A stretch of 64,000 nt of DNA from Alkaliphilus sp. NP8 (lineage in GTDB: Bacteria > Bacillota > Clostridia > Peptostreptococcales > Natronincolaceae): the NCBI GenBank assembly GCA_015978205.1, contig JADWMM010000034.1, positions 1 to 64,000 of the forward strand, written 5' to 3'. The translations under genes were made by a program, and so were the position numbers. This document shows positions 43,454 to 51,414 of this stretch, piece after piece (the first letter of the stretch is position 1; each line of letters begins with the position of its first letter). Below the pieces are notes generated by a model. The model did no database searches. It was not told the origin of the DNA and worked only from the letters and a program-made list of their open reading frames with translations.

Positions 43454-44416
43454 ATGAAGGACTTATTCAGCAGAAAAATAAATTATATGAGAATTTCTAT
43501 AACAGATTTATGCAATTTAAGATGTCAATATTGTATGCCAGAAGAAGGAATATGCAAAAAAGATCATGAAGATATTTTAAGTTTAGAAGAAATAGTACAA
43601 ATAGTAAAGGCTGGAGCTAAATTAGGAATTGATAAAGTGAGAATTACTGGAGGAGAGCCTTTAGTTAGAAATGGAATAGTTGAATTTATAAAAATGATAT
43701 CTAATATAGAAGGAATTAATGATATTGCTATAACTACTAATGGTATTTTATTACCTAAATATGCAGAAGACTTAAAAAAAGCAGGACTTAAAAGAGTCAA
43801 TATTAGCATAGACTCATTAAAGTCAGATAAGTATAAAGAGATTACAAGAGGTGGAGATTTAACTAAAGTATTAGAAGGAATAGAAGAAGCTATAAGAGTA
43901 GGACTTACTCCAGTTAAGTTAAACGTTGTAGCTGTAGGTGGTTATAATGACGATGAAATCGGAGATTTTATTAATTTAACAAAGGACATGCCAATAGATG
44001 TTCGTTTTATAGAGTTAATGCCTATTGGTGAAGCAAGTAACTGGGCAAAAGAGAAATTTATATCTAATGATTATATAAAAAATAGATTTAAAGAGTTAGT
44101 ACCTACTACAACAGAAAAATCTAGTCCTGCAAGATACTATAAGCTACCTGGTGGAGCTGGAAGAGTTGGCTTTATTAATCCAATAAGTAGTCATTTTTGT
44201 GAAGAGTGTAATCGTATTCGTGTAACTAGTGATGGCAAGCTGAAACCTTGTCTTCATAGTAATAAAGAAATAGATATACTGGATGCTGTAAAAAATAATC
44301 CAGATAAAATAGAAGAAGTATTAAGGTCAGCTATTATGACAAAACCGGAAAAGCACTATCTTTATACCAATGAAGAAGAAAGAAGTAATAGAAACATGTT
44401 TCAAATTGGAGGATAG
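43454..44416 (+). CDS. moaA: GTP 3',8-cyclase MoaA
   Basis: A 320-residue radical-SAM enzyme that performs the first step of molybdenum cofactor synthesis, rearranging GTP. The radical-SAM cluster motif is CNLRCQYC near residue 20, followed by ITGGEPLVR; the second, C-terminal cluster is in HFCEECNRIRVTSDGKLKPCL. The C-terminal double glycine (QIGG) needed for activity is present. It starts after TGGGGG. The other moa/moe genes are not in the window. A MOSC-domain gene starts 4 bases after its stop, sharing its ribosome site, so both are coupled and serve the formate dehydrogenase cofactor. Confidence 0.95.
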   Translation: MKDLFSRKINYMRISITDLCNLRCQYCMPEEGICKKDHEDILSLEEIVQIVKAGAKLGIDKVRITGGEPLVRNGIVEFIKMISNIEGINDIAITTNGILLPKYAEDLKKAGLKRVNISIDSLKSDKYKEITRGGDLTKVLEGIEEAIRVGLTPVKLNVVAVGGYNDDEIGDFINLTKDMPIDVRFIELMPIGEASNWAKEKFISNDYIKNRFKELVPTTTEKSSPARYYKLPGGAGRVGFINPISSHFCEECNRIRVTSDGKLKPCLHSNKEIDILDAVKNNPDKIEEVLRSAIMTKPEKHYLYTNEEERSNRNMFQIGG

Positions 44417-44420
44417 TATA

Positions 44421-44831
44421 TTGCCTACTATAGAAAATATATTATTTAAAGAAAATGGAATTTGGAAGGCATATGATAATTTAACTTTAAATAACTCATT
44501 GCTTAAAGAAAGCAAAAGAGGTATTAGTTTTATTACTTTAAAAGGACAACAAAGATTAATAGATGATGAAGTTAAAGGCTTTTGTCATAATAGATTTAAA
44601 GCAAACTTTGTAATTAAAGATATAGAAAAAAGTAACATAATAGTAAATGAGCTATTACAAATTGGAAAAGCTGTTATAAAAGTTACTAGTGAAAAAAAGG
44701 ATTGTCTTTCCGATTGTCCTATTGTAAAAAACTCTAATACTTCTTGCAATGTTAATAAAGAGATATTCTTTGGAGAAATTGTAGAAGAAGGATTAGTAAA
44801 TAAAAATGATAGAGTTACAGTTATAATTTAG
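44421..44831 (+). CDS. MOSC-domain protein
   Basis: A 136-residue protein with a compact MOSC domain, found in Moco sulfurases and related sulfur carriers. The conserved C-terminal part is visible: FCHNRFKANFVIKDI, a KVTSEKKDCLSDCPIV stretch holding the family cysteines, and GIFA-like IFFGEIVEEGLVNKNDRV. The start is TTG 44421 with GGAGG 8 bases before it, inside the 3' end of moaA; starting further upstream at ATG 44370 would overlap moaA without a ribosome site. Probably sulfur transfer during cofactor maturation; the precise step is not established. Confidence 0.82.
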   Translation: MPTIENILFKENGIWKAYDNLTLNNSLLKESKRGISFITLKGQQRLIDDEVKGFCHNRFKANFVIKDIEKSNIIVNELLQIGKAVIKVTSEKKDCLSDCPIVKNSNTSCNVNKEIFFGEIVEEGLVNKNDRVTVII

Positions 44832-44899
44832 AAATTAAATATTGTGATCTAAAGTGGTTTTCTTGTTTTTAAAAATCACTTAGAAGTAAGGATTAGAAT

Positions 44900-44939
44900 A
44901 ATCCCTCTCATTTAAGAATAAACTTAACTGAGGGGGATT
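44900..44939 (+). promoter_or_regulatory. hairpin that would hide the ribosome site of the solute-binding protein gene
   Basis: AATCCCTCTCATTTAAG pairs with CTTAACTGAGGGGGATT over AATAAA, matching at 15 of 17 positions. The 3' arm contains GAGGGGG, the only ribosome site for the next gene, which starts 8 bases later. No T-run follows, so it does not look like a terminator. Confidence 0.6.
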
Positions 44940-44946
44940 GATTTGT

Positions 44947-46305
44947 ATGAAGAAAAAAGAATATAAAAAAATATTTAAAACTTTTTTATGCTTACTTTTA
45001 GTAGTTTTTATAGTAGTAGGTCCATATTATTTAATGAGCTATCGTCCTCACGATGTGGATTACAGTAATAAAGATAAAAATGAACCAGAATGGGAAGGAA
45101 TAATAACTTTTTGGGACTATCCAAGACTAGATAAAAAAACTGGAACTCAATTTGGATGGATACGTGAAAAAATAAAAGCATTTGAAAAGGAAAACCCAGG
45201 AGTATATATAGATTTTAAAGCGTTAAATTGGAAAAAAGGACCTATAGAAATAAACACTGCAGCAAAAATGGGGCACTTACCTGATGTAGTTCCTATAGGA
45301 AGTGACTATAGTATTATCATAAAAGATGTATTAGATCCACTAGATGAGTATTTAACAGTAGATGAAATTGAAGATTTTAGACAAAATGCTCTTCAATCTG
45401 TTACATATAGTAATAAAATATACGGTTTACCTTGGATGATGACTACATATACAATGGTATTGAATTTAGATTTATTTAATGAAAATGGAGTTCAGCCTCC
45501 AGAAAATGGTTTTTGGACTTATGATGAATTTATAGAAAAAATGAAGGTATTAACTTATGCAAGTAAAGACAATGGTGAAATAGATCACTATGGAATCAAT
45601 AGTTTTATTGAGCCAAGTTATTATAATATGTGGGGTATATTATTAAGTGACGGTGCGAAAGTTTTTAATGAAAAAGCTCAGTATAGCTTTAATGATGACA
45701 AAGCTTTAAGTGGAGTACAAAAACTAATAGATTTGAAACAGAAACATAATGTTATACATCCAGAATTCGGTGTTAATAATTCTAACAAAGCATGGACCAG
45801 TTTTTATGAAAATAAAAATATAGCTGTATATCCAGTAGGAACATGGGCTTTAAATGTATTAGACAGATTACAAAGTGAAGGAAAAGGATTTAACTATGAT
45901 ATAGCAAAATTTCCAACTGGAAATCTTAATAGATCAGTAACGTTAAGTAATATGGTTGGTTCTTATGGTATGTCTAAACAAGAAAACAAACAGAAATCAG
46001 ATATGGTAGTAAAGTTTTTGAAGTTTTTAGTAAAAGATGAATACCAACAAGACTTAGAAAGGTTAGGTGTATTTCCTGTAAAAAAATCTATAGGAAATAT
46101 ATATTCAGATGATCTTAAAATGACTATGATATATGATGAGTTAGAAGATGCTAACATAGTATTTGATCATCCATATTGGAAAGAAATAGATGAAATTATA
46201 CAAATAGAAATACAGCAGGGTGTAATTGGTAATAAAAGTGCAAAAGAAGTTTTAAAAGATGCAGAGGAAAAAGTAAAAGTACTATTAAATAATGTTGTAA
46301 ATTGA
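44947..46305 (+). CDS. ABC-type extracellular solute-binding protein, family 1 (orphan)
   Basis: A 452-residue exported binding protein of the sugar/oligosaccharide type. An N-terminal membrane segment (about residues 11-32) has no lipobox cysteine, so it would be anchored by the helix itself. Family features include EGIITFWDYPR, IREKIKAFEKENPGVYI, PDVVPIGSDY and IYGLPWMMTTYTMVLN, with VYPVGTWALNVL in the second lobe. No permease or ATPase genes are nearby, so it must share a transporter encoded elsewhere or act as a sensor. ATG 44947 is chosen for spacing to GAGGGGG, which lies in a hairpin arm. Ligand unknown. Confidence 0.88.
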   Translation: MKKKEYKKIFKTFLCLLLVVFIVVGPYYLMSYRPHDVDYSNKDKNEPEWEGIITFWDYPRLDKKTGTQFGWIREKIKAFEKENPGVYIDFKALNWKKGPIEINTAAKMGHLPDVVPIGSDYSIIIKDVLDPLDEYLTVDEIEDFRQNALQSVTYSNKIYGLPWMMTTYTMVLNLDLFNENGVQPPENGFWTYDEFIEKMKVLTYASKDNGEIDHYGINSFIEPSYYNMWGILLSDGAKVFNEKAQYSFNDDKALSGVQKLIDLKQKHNVIHPEFGVNNSNKAWTSFYENKNIAVYPVGTWALNVLDRLQSEGKGFNYDIAKFPTGNLNRSVTLSNMVGSYGMSKQENKQKSDMVVKFLKFLVKDEYQQDLERLGVFPVKKSIGNIYSDDLKMTMIYDELEDANIVFDHPYWKEIDEIIQIEIQQGVIGNKSAKEVLKDAEEKVKVLLNNVVN

Positions 46306-46392
46306 CCTAAATATATAAAAAGTATATACTTTAACTAAAGTATTTGGACATAATAATTAGCATATATACAATAAATAATAGGAGTGTACTGT

Positions 46393-47307
46393 ATGAATAA
46401 AATAGAAATTTACAATAAATTAACTAAGCTTCTTTCTAAAAATAGAGTTTTAGTTGATGAACCTATGAGAAATCATACTTCATTTAAAGTAGGAGGGCCG
46501 GCAGACATAATTGCAATTCCACAATCTATAGAAGAAATTCAAGATACTGTTAAATTTTGCAAAAAGAATAATATACCATACTTTATAATGGGTAATGGAA
46601 GTAATCTTATTGTAAGGGATAAAGGTATGAGAGGTGTAGTTGTTAAAATAGGTGACGAATTTAAGAATGTAATTATTAAAGGGAATACTGTAATTGCTCA
46701 AGCAGGAGTGTTACTATCTACTTTATCAAAAAAAATAATGGCAGAAAGGTTAAAAGGGTTCGAGTTTGCCAGTGGTATTCCAGGAACATTAGGTGGAGCC
46801 GTAACTATGAATGCTGGTGCATACGGTGGAGAAATGAAAAATGTTATAAAAAATGTTAAAGTACTAGATGAAAAAGGAGAAATGTTAGATCTTTCATTAG
46901 AAGAACTTAACCTTGGATATAGAAGCAGTATTATTCAAACTAAAGGGTATATAGTATTAGAGGTAACTATGGAGCTAGAAAAAGGGGATTATAATGAAAT
47001 TCTAGAAATAACTAAAGATTTAACCAAAAGAAGAACTACAAAACAGCCTTTACATTTACCTAGTGCTGGAAGTGTATTTAAAAGACCAGAAGGATATTAT
47101 GCTGGCAAACTAATACAAGACAGTGGACTTAAAGGACAAAAAGTAGGAGGAGCTCAAGTATCTGAACTTCATTCAGGATTCATTGTAAATTATGATAATG
47201 CTACTGCAAAAAATGTATTAGACTTAATTTCTTTAGTACAAAAAACAGTAAAAGAAAAATTTGGTGTAGACCTTCAAACTGAAGTTAGAGTAATTGGAGA
47301 AGAGTAG
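46393..47307 (+). CDS. murB: UDP-N-acetylenolpyruvoylglucosamine reductase MurB
   Basis: A 304-residue FAD enzyme that reduces UDP-GlcNAc-enolpyruvate to UDP-MurNAc in peptidoglycan synthesis. Seen are [13 protein letters not shown] (FAD binding), [47 protein letters not shown] and the catalytic serine region [13 protein letters not shown], with the final glutamate in [10 protein letters not shown]. This is the type II (YxxxP-loop-less) form usual in Firmicutes. ATG 46393 follows AGGAG; a GTG at 46384 overlaps that site. It opens the murB-rapZ-yvcK group. Confidence 0.95.
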   Translation: MNKIEIYNKLTKLLSKNRVLVDEPMRNHTSFKVGGPADIIAIPQSIEEIQDTVKFCKKNNIPYFIMGNGSNLIVRDKGMRGVVVKIGDEFKNVIIKGNTVIAQAGVLLSTLSKKIMAERLKGFEFASGIPGTLGGAVTMNAGAYGGEMKNVIKNVKVLDEKGEMLDLSLEELNLGYRSSIIQTKGYIVLEVTMELEKGDYNEILEITKDLTKRRTTKQPLHLPSAGSVFKRPEGYYAGKLIQDSGLKGQKVGGAQVSELHSGFIVNYDNATAKNVLDLISLVQKTVKEKFGVDLQTEVRVIGEE

Positions 47308-47339
47308 TATTCTGTTTTTACAGAAGAGGAGAGGATAAA

Positions 47340-48212
47340 ATGAGATTCGTAATAATTACAGGCTTATCTGGAGCTGGAAAAAGTCAAGCTGTTAAATATA
47401 TGGAGGATTATGGCTTTTATTGTATAGATAATTTACCGCCAACTTTAATTCCTAAATTTGCAGATTTATGTCATCAATCTCAGGGAACTCTTGATAAAGT
47501 TGCATTAGTAATAGATATTCGTGGTGGAATGTTTTTTGATGATCTTTTTGATAGTTTAGAGAACTTAGAGGAATTAGGCTATGAATATGAAATTTTATTT
47601 TTAGATGCTAGCAATAAATCTTTAATTAAACGATTTAAAGAAACTAGAAGAACTCATCCATTATTATCAGAAGGTTCTATTCAAAAAGGTATAGAATTAG
47701 AAAGAGAAAAGCTTAAAGAATTGAAAAAAAGAGCAAATAATATTATAGACACTAGTAATTTAAGAACAGCTCAACTTAAAAATGAGTTAATGAATATATA
47801 TGTTGAAGGAAATGATTCGGATAATTTAATTATTTATATAGTATCTTTTGGTTTTAAACATGGAGTACCATTAGATGCAGATTTAGTTTTTGATGTTAGA
47901 TTTTTACCTAATCCATATTATATTGAAGAACTTAAAAGCTTTACAGGAAATGATGAGAGAGTTCGAGAATACGTTATGAACTCGCCTGTTAGTGTAGAAT
48001 TTTCTAACAAATTAAATGATATGGTAAGCTTTTTAATTCCTCAGTATATAAAAGAAGGAAAAAATCAATTAGTTATTGCTGTTGGTTGTACAGGAGGAAT
48101 GCATAGGTCAGTTACAATTGCCCATATTCTTCATAATTATCTTAAAGAAGAAGGGCACAGAGTTATAATGAATCATCGTGATTCAAGCTTATCTTTAGGA
48201 AGGAAAAGATAA
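47340..48212 (+). CDS. rapZ: RapZ family nucleotide-binding protein (YvcJ)
   Basis: A 290-residue P-loop protein. Walker A is [11 protein letters not shown] at residues 6-16; the C-terminal half contains [23 protein letters not shown] and [12 protein letters not shown], the RapZ-specific RNA/metabolite-binding domain with HRD at the end. In E. coli RapZ controls GlmS small RNAs; in B. subtilis YvcJ affects competence. It starts after GAGGAGAGG and is followed 2 bases later by yvcK, a strictly conserved neighbourhood with whiA in Firmicutes. Confidence 0.95.
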   Translation: MRFVIITGLSGAGKSQAVKYMEDYGFYCIDNLPPTLIPKFADLCHQSQGTLDKVALVIDIRGGMFFDDLFDSLENLEELGYEYEILFLDASNKSLIKRFKETRRTHPLLSEGSIQKGIELEREKLKELKKRANNIIDTSNLRTAQLKNELMNIYVEGNDSDNLIIYIVSFGFKHGVPLDADLVFDVRFLPNPYYIEELKSFTGNDERVREYVMNSPVSVEFSNKLNDMVSFLIPQYIKEGKNQLVIAVGCTGGMHRSVTIAHILHNYLKEEGHRVIMNHRDSSLSLGRKR

Positions 48213-48214
48213 CA

Positions 48215-49555
48215 ATGAAATTTATTCATTGGTTAAGACCTGGATTAAAACTAAAGAGATGGATATTTTCTGGGCTAGTAGGTATTATTATGATAGCTAT
48301 GTCTATGGCTTATTATTTTGTTAAAACTACTAATGTATTTAATAACTGGGTAGGTTTATTAATAGGAGTAGCAGGATTATTTATAGTGTTATTTTCTATG
48401 AAAAATGGTATTATTTCAATTTTAGATTTAGTATATCAACCTTCTACATTAAGTGGCAAAAAAGATGGAAACAAATTAGATAAAAAAATCTATGATAAGA
48501 AAATTTTAGCTAGAGGGCCTAAAGTTGTGGTAATTGGAGGTGGAACTGGATTATCAGTTTTACTTAGAGGTTTAAAGCTTTTCACCTCTAATATAACAGC
48601 TATTGTAACAGTTGCTGATGATGGTGGAGGTTCTGGAAAACTAAGAGAAGATTTAGGAATGTTACCACCAGGGGATATCCGAAACTGCATCTTAGCACTG
48701 GCTGATATGGAACCTACTATGGAAGATCTTCTGCAGTATAGATTTGAAGAAGGAGATTTAAAGGGACAAAATTTTGGAAACTTACTTATAGCTTCTATGA
48801 ATAATATAAGTGGTAACTTTGAAGAAGCTATAAGAAGAATAAGTGATGTTTTAGCAGTAACAGGAAAAGTTCTGCCAGTTACTCTTAGAGATATTACACT
48901 ATATGCTAAGTTAGAAAATGGAACTGTAGTTAAAGGAGAATCGAATATTCCTATAAAAAGCTTAGAAGAAAACAGTCCTATAGAAAAGATTTTTATTAAA
49001 CCTAAGCAGGCAGAAACTACAAAAGAAGCTATAGATGCTATTGAAGATGCAGACATAGTATTATTAGGTCCAGGAAGCTTATATACTAGTGTTATACCTA
49101 ATTTATTAATAAAGAATATAAAAGAAAGTTTAAATAAAACTAACGCTATCAAAGTTTATATTCCTAATGTAATGAGTCAGCCAGGAGAAACTAAGGGATA
49201 TACTGTTTCATCGTATATAGAGGTTCTTTTAGACCATTGGAAAGATGGAGCTATAGATTATGTAATAGCTAATACTGGTAAAATAGATAATAATATTAGA
49301 GCGAAGTATGAAACTGAAGGAGCTGAAATTACTAAGCTTACAGAAGAAGATGTTAAAAGATTAGAAGAGCTTAATATTAATTTAATTACAGGTGACTTAA
49401 TAGACATAAAGAAAGACTATGTAAGACATGATGCAGTTAAGCTATCGAAAATCATTATTGATTTAGTGCTTCAGTGGAAAGTTGGAAAAGACAGAAGTCG
49501 TATAATAGATTACTTTTATATACGAGACCTTATAAAGAAAACTAGACTTAGATGA
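48215..49555 (+). CDS. yvcK: gluconeogenesis factor YvcK/CofD-like with N-terminal membrane helices
   Basis: A 446-residue protein. Two N-terminal hydrophobic helices (about residues 17-35 and 43-63) precede the CofD-like domain, which starts with VVVIGGGTGLSVLLRGLK and continues with VADDGGGSGKLRED, PPGDIRNCILALA and IVLLGPGSLYTSVIPNLL. YvcK binds UDP-sugars and links wall synthesis to carbon supply in Bacillus and Listeria. The membrane extension is known from clostridial members and absent from B. subtilis YvcK. Two bases separate it from rapZ. Its last codons form one arm of a terminator. Confidence 0.94.
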   Translation: MKFIHWLRPGLKLKRWIFSGLVGIIMIAMSMAYYFVKTTNVFNNWVGLLIGVAGLFIVLFSMKNGIISILDLVYQPSTLSGKKDGNKLDKKIYDKKILARGPKVVVIGGGTGLSVLLRGLKLFTSNITAIVTVADDGGGSGKLREDLGMLPPGDIRNCILALADMEPTMEDLLQYRFEEGDLKGQNFGNLLIASMNNISGNFEEAIRRISDVLAVTGKVLPVTLRDITLYAKLENGTVVKGESNIPIKSLEENSPIEKIFIKPKQAETTKEAIDAIEDADIVLLGPGSLYTSVIPNLLIKNIKESLNKTNAIKVYIPNVMSQPGETKGYTVSSYIEVLLDHWKDGAIDYVIANTGKIDNNIRAKYETEGAEITKLTEEDVKRLEELNINLITGDLIDIKKDYVRHDAVKLSKIIIDLVLQWKVGKDRSRIIDYFYIRDLIKKTRLR

Positions 49556-49586
49556 AATCATTAATTTTATCTAAGTCTAGTTTTCT
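49538..49586 (+). terminator. terminator overlapping the end of yvcK
   Basis: GAAAACTAGACTTAGAT and ATCTAAGTCTAGTTTTC are perfect 17-bp arms. The 5' arm encodes the last codons of yvcK and the loop contains its stop. It could act in both directions. Confidence 0.8.
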
Positions 49587-49740
49587 CATATCTATTATTA
49601 CTATATATTGAAAACTGTGAACTAATGTGATAACTTATTAATATAATATAAACAGGTTTAAGAGTATTGTAGCTCTTAGTTATAGGGTAGAATATATGAT
49701 AACAAAGAAATGCAGTTTGAATATAAAGGAGATGGAGGTT

Positions 49741-50163
49741 GTGCGAGAGGAGATAAGTGCTGGTGGTGTTGTTGTCTTTGGAAATACTATACTTCTCTTA
49801 AAGAAATATAATGGAGATTGGGTACTTCCAAAGGGAAAAGTAGAGTTAGATGAAAGTTTTGAACAAACTGCTATTAGAGAGGTTTATGAAGAAGCCTCTG
49901 TTAAAGTAGATGTTATTGAATATCTTGATAAAATACATTACACTTACAAAAATAATTGGGAAGATAATAACGTTATTAATAAAACAGTATACTGGTTTTT
50001 AATGCAAGCAAAATCTATGGATGCTATACCCTTAAAAGACGAAGGGTTTATAGATGCGAAATTTACTCATATTGATAGGTGTGTAGATTTAGCTAAATAT
50101 AATGATGAGAAAAAGATTATAGAAAAAGCTATAAAAAAATATAATAAGATATCAAAAGATTAG
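49741..50163 (+). CDS. NUDIX hydrolase
   Basis: A 140-residue pyrophosphohydrolase with a complete Nudix box, GKVELDESFEQTAIREVYEE, starting near residue 36 (GX5EX7REUXEE form). Substrate unknown; nucleoside diphosphate derivatives are typical. The position between yvcK and whiA is common in Clostridia. The start is uncertain: GTG 49741 has AAAGGAG 9 bases upstream and gives MREEISAGGVVVFGN, which fits the family's usual N-terminus; ATG 49696 (155 residues) has only a weak AGGGT and ATG 49732 abuts the ribosome site. Confidence 0.85.
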   Translation: MREEISAGGVVVFGNTILLLKKYNGDWVLPKGKVELDESFEQTAIREVYEEASVKVDVIEYLDKIHYTYKNNWEDNNVINKTVYWFLMQAKSMDAIPLKDEGFIDAKFTHIDRCVDLAKYNDEKKIIEKAIKKYNKISKD

Positions 50164-50220
50164 TACATTTCATAAATAAGAACTATAAATAGATTATATA
50201 TAATTAAAGGTTGTGATGTT

Positions 50221-51180
50221 ATGTCATTTTCAGCCAATACAAAAGGCGAACTTGCCAGAATATATTCTGAAGACACTAAATGTCAACTAGCAGAATTAGC
50301 AGCTTTAATCAGAATGTGTGGCACACTACAATTAGCTGGTGGATCTAGAAAAATAAATATTAAATTAACTACTGAAAATCCAGCAATTGCAAGAAAGTTG
50401 TTTAAATTATTTAAAACTTTATTTGATATCCATATAGAAGTAATGGTAAGAAGGAATCCTAGACTAAGAAAAAATAATCATTACCTAATGGTAGTAACTC
50501 ATAATATGGGAAGCAGTAAAATTTTAGAAAAAGTTGAAATTTTAAAAAAAGACGAAATATCTTTTGATATTTCATATGGAGTTCCTGTAGAATTACTAAA
50601 AAAGAGATGCTGCAAGAGGGCTTATTTAAGAGGAGCTTTTTTAGGTGCAGGATCTGTAAGTGATCCTGAAAAAACATATCATTTAGAGTTTGTTAATCAT
50701 AGCATAGAGCATTGCGAGTCGTTACAAAGCTTAATAAATAGTTTTGATTTAAATTCAAAAGTAGTAGAACGTAAAGGAAATTACGTAGTTTACTTAAAAG
50801 AAGGGGACCAAGTAGTAGATTTATTAAATATTATGGGAGCTCATAGTGCATTATTAGATTTAGAAAACGTAAGAATTTATAAGCAAATGAGAAATGATGT
50901 AAATCGAATTGTTAACTGCGAAACGGCTAATCTAAGTAAAACAGTAGAAGCAGCTATGAGACAAATTAATAACATACAATATATAAAAGGAACTGTTGGA
51001 CTAGAACATTTACCAGAAAACCTTCAACAAATTGCAAGACTTAGACTAGAGTATCAAGATGCTAGTTATAAGGAATTAGGAGAGATGCTATATCCTCCTA
51101 TTGGAAAATCTGGTGTAAATCATCGACTTAGAAAAATAGAGCAAGTAGCAACAAGGTTAAAAGAAGGAAAAAAATTTTAA
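50221..51180 (+). CDS. whiA: DNA-binding protein WhiA
   Basis: A 319-residue regulator with an N-terminal LAGLIDADG homing-endonuclease-like fold lacking the catalytic residues and a C-terminal helix-turn-helix. Markers are SFSANTKGELARI at the start, KRAYLRGAFLGAGSVSDPEKTYHLEF in the middle, given here as RGAFLGAGSVSDPEKTYHLE, and the C-terminal LRLEYQDASYKELGEML with SGVNHRLRKIE. In actinomycetes it controls sporulation septation; in Firmicutes it affects division and nucleoid segregation. It completes the conserved rapZ-yvcK-whiA set and ends in a strong terminator. Confidence 0.95.
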   Translation: MSFSANTKGELARIYSEDTKCQLAELAALIRMCGTLQLAGGSRKINIKLTTENPAIARKLFKLFKTLFDIHIEVMVRRNPRLRKNNHYLMVVTHNMGSSKILEKVEILKKDEISFDISYGVPVELLKKRCCKRAYLRGAFLGAGSVSDPEKTYHLEFVNHSIEHCESLQSLINSFDLNSKVVERKGNYVVYLKEGDQVVDLLNIMGAHSALLDLENVRIYKQMRNDVNRIVNCETANLSKTVEAAMRQINNIQYIKGTVGLEHLPENLQQIARLRLEYQDASYKELGEMLYPPIGKSGVNHRLRKIEQVATRLKEGKKF

Positions 51181-51232
51181 ATTGAAGGTTATTCAATAAT
51201 TAATAAAAATATATGGATAGTTTTTAATATTT

Positions 51233-51260
51233 AAGAAAGCTTATTGCAAGCTTTCTTTTT
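51233..51260 (+). terminator. rho-independent terminator of whiA
   Basis: AAGAAAGCTT and AAGCTTTCTT pair over a 5-base loop, followed by TTT. Confidence 0.9.
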
Positions 51261-51297
51261 AATTATATTATAAAGTATACTTTATAATATAATTAAA
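51258..51297. repeat. perfect 40-nt palindrome without loop
   Basis: TTTAATTATATTATAAAGTA is directly followed by its exact reverse complement. It lies right after the whiA terminator, is entirely AT-rich apart from the centre, and could be a bidirectional terminator or cruciform. Confidence 0.8.
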
Positions 51298-51320
51298 TAC
51301 AGAGGTTTCAAAATGAATTT

Positions 51321-51349
51321 TTGTATCTTTACCATTAATCCATTATAAT
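51321..51349 (+). promoter_or_regulatory. candidate promoter of dnaE
   Basis: TTGTAT and TATAAT are 17 bp apart, 65 bases before the dnaE start codon. Confidence 0.5.
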
Positions 51350-51414
51350 AAAAGTAATATAAAATAAAAGAAGTATTGAAAGATTAATACTTCTGAGAAC
51401 TGAGGTGATTTAAT

